DNA of 64,000 bases from Bugula neritina (lineage: Eukaryota; Bryozoa; Gymnolaemata; Cheilostomatida; Bugulidae): positions 5,140,628 through 5,204,627 of the forward strand of contig OZ037771.1 in NCBI GenBank assembly GCA_964035545.1, given 5' to 3'. Below, in pieces: positions 21,901 through 64,000 of the stretch. The first letter of the stretch is position 1. Each line of letters starts with the position of its first letter. The translations under genes and the position numbers were made by a program. The notes beneath the pieces are model-generated. The model saw nothing but the letters and a program-made list of their open reading frames with translations. It ran no database searches and had not been told where the DNA came from.

Positions 21901-23740
21901 GTGTTCTAACTTTAAGAAAACTTTAAATTTAGCTTAGTTATTAATCTATGTATTCCAGCAGTTCTGAAGTAAACGCAATAAAAGTTATCTAATGCTAAAG
22001 GCGAGATTACAACCACCACTAGATCGGCAGCATAATGCTTCTGCTGCTTTGTCAGCAAGTGGAATAAGCTCTAAACACCTTTATACAAAGTGTATAATAA
22101 AGTCAATTTGTTATGGCATAGAGCTTCAAAATTAGTCTTTACTTCTGCAGTTTGCTTAAACTACATGGAACTAGGCAGCCCTACTTTTCTAATGCTGTGT
22201 ACTTCAGTGTCAATGTAAAGTTGAGCTTCTAAGCATGATGATAATACTAGACATGAACCATATGCAAGCTCATCCATTATATTATATAAAATATTGTAAA
22301 ATTGAACAATTACTAAGTAAAAACGTTAAATATTTGATTTATTATTCACTTTCATGTGATATAAAACCAGTGATTGCTAAAAGTTAAGCCAATTAGTTCA
22401 TATCTTAAATAACTTCCAGATCCGGCTAATTATCCTGTATGTTCTTACTCACCTCCATACCTGACTGTTAGCCTAGGGCCACACGGTGCGTATTTTCGCA
22501 TGCGAAAATTGAAACCACAGGTAGCAAAGGTGTCCACTGTAGCGTCAGTGATGCGTGATAAATAAAGCTTTCATTTTTAAATCGCACTCGCTTTTAATAA
22601 AACGCAATTTACTGGAATATAGCACTAAAATAAAAGAATTGGGCTCGCTAAATAACTACCAGCCAATTAGGTGACGGCGACACCTTTGCTACTTGTGGTT
22701 TAAATGTTCGCATGCGAAAAACGCACAGTGTGGCCCTAGGCTTATAGTAATTTTACTGCTATACCTTGCAACCTCTGTCGATAGTCCTTGCTCAACTGTT
22801 TGCAAAACAAGAAATTAGACATATTTCATATAATTAATGTTGCAACGATGAAAATTACCAAAAGCGCTATCATTACACATTGCTGCCGCTATATCCAATA
22901 AAGTTGGTACTCAAAATGATGGAAATTATGCTCCACTTGGCTACTCAGTAACTTTGGAAACAGCTGATGGTTTGCTGATTTCGATGATTTAGAATGATAT
23001 TTACATTATAGTGTTCATTAGTGGCTCTAGCAAATACTATATCTGTACAACAGGAGTTACAACCGGTACCAAATGCTACCAATGCGGGCAGACCCTAGAC
23101 ACTGCTGCTAACTGTCTTGATGACTACAATCTGGACAGCAGCGTTCATATTGTTAAAGACTGTGGAGATTCGGAGGTGCCAGGGTGTCTCAAGTCTAAGT
23201 TTGTTGATGACAAGAACAGACATATTGGTAAGAGAGAGCTGATACCTTGTGTTGATACATTGTCTACCAGTATATGCATTATGTGTTGATACACTTTCTG
23301 GTGACAGATAATGAGCTGACACATTGCATGTTGATACAATGTGTGTTGATAGAATGTGCTGATACATAGCATACTGATACATAGTATACTGATACATTGT
23401 ATACTGATACATAGTATACTGATACATAGTATACTGATACATAGTTTGCTGATACATTGTATACTGATACATAGTATACTGATACATTGTATACTGATAC
23501 ATAGTATACTGATACATAATTTGCTGACACATTATGTACTCTGCAGTGACAAGAGGTTGTGCACCAGAAGATGGGATGCGTCATAAAACAAACGAGTGCA
23601 AGTCAACTGAAGTAGACAGCCACAAAGTGTACTTTTGTCACTGCACAGGGGACTTCTGTAACAGCGCCAGTCACCACCCACTCTCATTCACACTGATACT
23701 GACTGCCATTGCTATTTGGAAACTTGTTTTGGCTCTTTAA
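18903..23740 (+). CDS. Ly6/uPAR (three-finger) GPI-anchored protein
   Basis: Three exons: 18903-18957, 23054-23227 and 23547-23740, all joined in phase 1, giving 140 residues. Exon 1 encodes a signal peptide (MQTLHKFLAFWIIGVSLFG). The mature part has ten cysteines in the order of a Ly6/uPAR domain, opening with CYQC and closing with CHC...FCN, and the C-terminus is a hydrophobic tail (LSFTLILTAIAIWKLVLAL) suited to GPI attachment just after the domain. The spacing is closest to the invertebrate quiver/sleepless-type group, whose members act at the cell surface, for example on channels or receptors; that finer assignment is an inference. The start is chosen because it is the only ATG giving a signal peptide and a matching phase. 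Intron 1 (4.1 kb) holds a large satellite and a MITE copy. Confidence 0.85.
20340..21378 (+). repeat. 1-kb satellite of CTACACTATG-type 10-mers
   Basis: The block consists of 5- and 10-bp words (ACTAT, ACTAC, GCTAC) with no frame-breaking TAA or TGA, so all three forward frames stay open for 280-370 codons. A higher-order period of 290 bp is visible: the same irregular run around ACTATGCTGCACTATACTAT occurs at 20941 and 21231. It lies within intron 1 of the Ly6 gene and is not coding. Confidence 0.9.
22472..22740. mobile_element. MITE-like inverted-repeat element, copy B
   Basis: It has the same terminal inverted repeats as 6175-6516 (CCTAGGGCCACAC...GTGTGGCCCTAGG) and the same interior in reverse orientation, but lacks the extra internal foldback. 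Extended terminal pairing includes TTCGCATGCGAA near both ends. It lies in intron 1 of the Ly6 gene. Confidence 0.85.
23285..23530. repeat. GATACATAGTATACT minisatellite in Ly6 intron 2
   Basis: About fourteen 15-bp units occupy most of the 319-bp intron 2 and reach to within 20 bp of the exon 3 acceptor. Units near the ends are more diverged. Confidence 0.9.
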
Positions 23741-23744
23741 TAAA
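23739..23744 (+). terminator. Poly(A) signal AATAAA of the Ly6 gene
   Basis: AATAAA overlaps the TAA stop codon by two bases. If used, the 3' UTR would be only about 20-30 nt. No other strong signal follows closely. Confidence 0.55.
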
Positions 23745-24935
23745 ATATTTTGATTTCCAATTAGCAGTTTGCGTTAACTTGACTTCTCAAAGATGGTAAT
23801 AGTCATGCAATAAGATGCATTTTATTTCCTGTTTACCTTGTCTTACTCAGTCTAGGTTTCGTGAGTCATCACTATTTATAATAGTTCTACAATTGCACTA
23901 TTATATTTTATTCTCATTCTGTGATGAAGTCATTAAAAATTTGGGTCATGGTATGTTTTAGTCATTTAACGAGTTGTGCGTGTTGAGTTGTTTCTTGTTT
24001 ATATTGTGTATTCACAGATCTTATTAATACTGTTTTTATTGTTTTAAAGTTTATATCAGATATAACTTATGTTTTAGAATAAAATTGTAGAGTTACTCAA
24101 AAGTGTTAGAGTTTCTATCCCCTTCTGGTGTATCAACAGTGGTAATGATAAGCATCAGACTAATCTATGTAGTACAAATATTACAGTAACATTTTATTAT
24201 AACATAAAATATGAGTAAGACATTTATTACATCAAACTATGAGGTTAATTTCAGGAAAACAGGTGAAGGAATTAGGAATGGTGTGTTTTTTTACACACAG
24301 AATAAAATATAGAAACAAAGCTAGCAAAATTTAACAGAAATATAGTTAAAAATATGAGGGGATCACAAACCACCATTTGATAGATAAAATTTTGCCCTAA
24401 GATAAATTTGAAACTACATATAAAACCAACTGCATCACTATAAGATTACATTCAACAGAGTCCATGCATCAGAATACCATGAATAAATACACTATAAGTA
24501 TAACTTAGCATCAAGTTTACAGTTAGAAGAGAGTAGCCTGTATCCTGACTGCCACACCAAAACAATGTCTAATGGGGTGGTCAGCGTAGCCGGATAGTGA
24601 AATATATTTAAATATAACCATTGCATAAATACTAGTAAGCCCTGAAAAGTTAAAATGGCCACCCATAACCACATAGAATATTAGTCAACAGTATCATTAT
24701 ATTGCTAAAGAGAAAGTAGAGCCTGATGCAGTCAGGATAACGTCAGCTAGGATAATGTTAGTACATTATCGAAGCCTGTTTAAGCAAGAGGAAGAATTAA
24801 ATAGAATATCTACGTCACACTTCTCAATATACTCATTACATCACTACAGCTACTGCAGAGCTAATCAGCAGGTGTTTGCACTAGTAACATTGCATTAGCC
24901 TTGCATAGAGCTACTAAATAGGCAGAAGAACAAGC
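23745..24935. other. Tail-to-tail spacer, probably including the neurobeachin 3' UTR
   Basis: No coding sequence was recognised. On the minus strand AATAAA occurs at 24223-24228 and 24193-24198 (plus-strand TTTATT), about 0.7 kb beyond the neurobeachin stop codon; either could end its mRNA. The Ly6 gene ends from the other side at about 23.77 kb. Confidence 0.4.
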
Positions 24936-63541
<38,606 letters not shown>

Positions 63542-64000
63542 CTGCAATGAATGAATAACAAAGAAATATATATCGCTGCTGAAAAGAGAACATAATTCTA
63601 GTCAACACATATTACGGAGGAGAAAAGCCTTGAGACACGTCTGTGAAACATCAGAAACAAATCTTAGAACAAATCTTTGTTGAAACAAATCATCAAAAAC
63701 TAACAGGCACATTAAGGCAACGAGGTTGTCAACATGAAGATTTCTTAGCTAGAAAAAGTTTATGTATCCAATAGAGAATATTTAATAGGAAAATGCTTTT
63801 GTGGCGCTTTTCAAATTACTTTTTGTGAGTCGTGTGAAGAAATGTGTGTTTGAAAGTAGGTACATAATCCTACTCAGAAAACGGGTTTTGAAGAACATCT
63901 GATTAGGGTATTTTAACATATTAGCTGGAAGTGCGACTGACAATTGAAATTTGATAATAATGTAAAAGGTTTTGCTTTCCATGAAAACAGCTCATAGCTT
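63542..64000. other. Nbea intron leading to exons outside the window
   Basis: No ORF resembles the expected preceding N-terminal exon of the family, so that exon should lie beyond 64000. Nothing else is recognised. Confidence 0.5.

Overview
The window is nuclear DNA from an invertebrate animal. It is AT-rich, has intron-rich genes with canonical GT-AG introns, carries animal gene families (neurobeachin, mab-21, Ly6/uPAR), and contains a Ty3/gypsy retrotransposon, several MITE-like elements and many minisatellites. I cannot name the phylum with confidence.

Layout, left to right. Positions 1-4624 hold a defective Ty3/gypsy LTR retrotransposon on the minus strand; its 5' LTR, tRNA-Leu-type primer binding site, gag and pol are visible and its far end lies outside the window. 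Positions 4945-17255 hold at least 14 phase-consistent exons of a minus-strand gene for a cysteine-rich, probably extracellular protein that I do not recognise. A small plus-strand gene at 18903-23740 encodes a Ly6/uPAR (three-finger) GPI-anchored protein; its 4.1-kb first intron carries a 1-kb satellite.

From 63541 down to 24936 (minus strand) runs most of one large gene, the single neurobeachin/LRBA/rugose orthologue. I resolved 49 exons whose reading phases all agree (8184 coding nt, 2727 aa). They cover the concanavalin-A-like N-terminal domain, the armadillo-type solenoid, a fast-evolving acidic linker, the PH-BEACH, BEACH and WD40 domains, and the stop codon. The first exons lie beyond the right edge.

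The 8.3-kb intron between the first two PH-domain exons contains, on the opposite strand, an 8-exon mab-21 (MAB21L1/2) orthologue at 37840-42336. A tRNA-Ser(TGA) gene sits inside one intron of that gene. The antisense nesting of mab-21 in the neurobeachin gene is the same arrangement known from vertebrates (MAB21L1 in NBEA, MAB21L2 in LRBA), so this looks like very old microsynteny. The promoter region of mab-21 lies about 0.4 kb from a 1.1-kb hAT-type element with a perfect 8-bp target-site duplication.

Many minisatellites in the neurobeachin introns touch or copy splice sites. A donor-like motif is repeated about 20 times after exon 30, the 5' end of exon 35 is copied three more times upstream in the transcript, and the exon 48 acceptor is repeated about nine times. 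Together with two candidate cassette exons between exons 11 and 12, these are the least expected features of the window.
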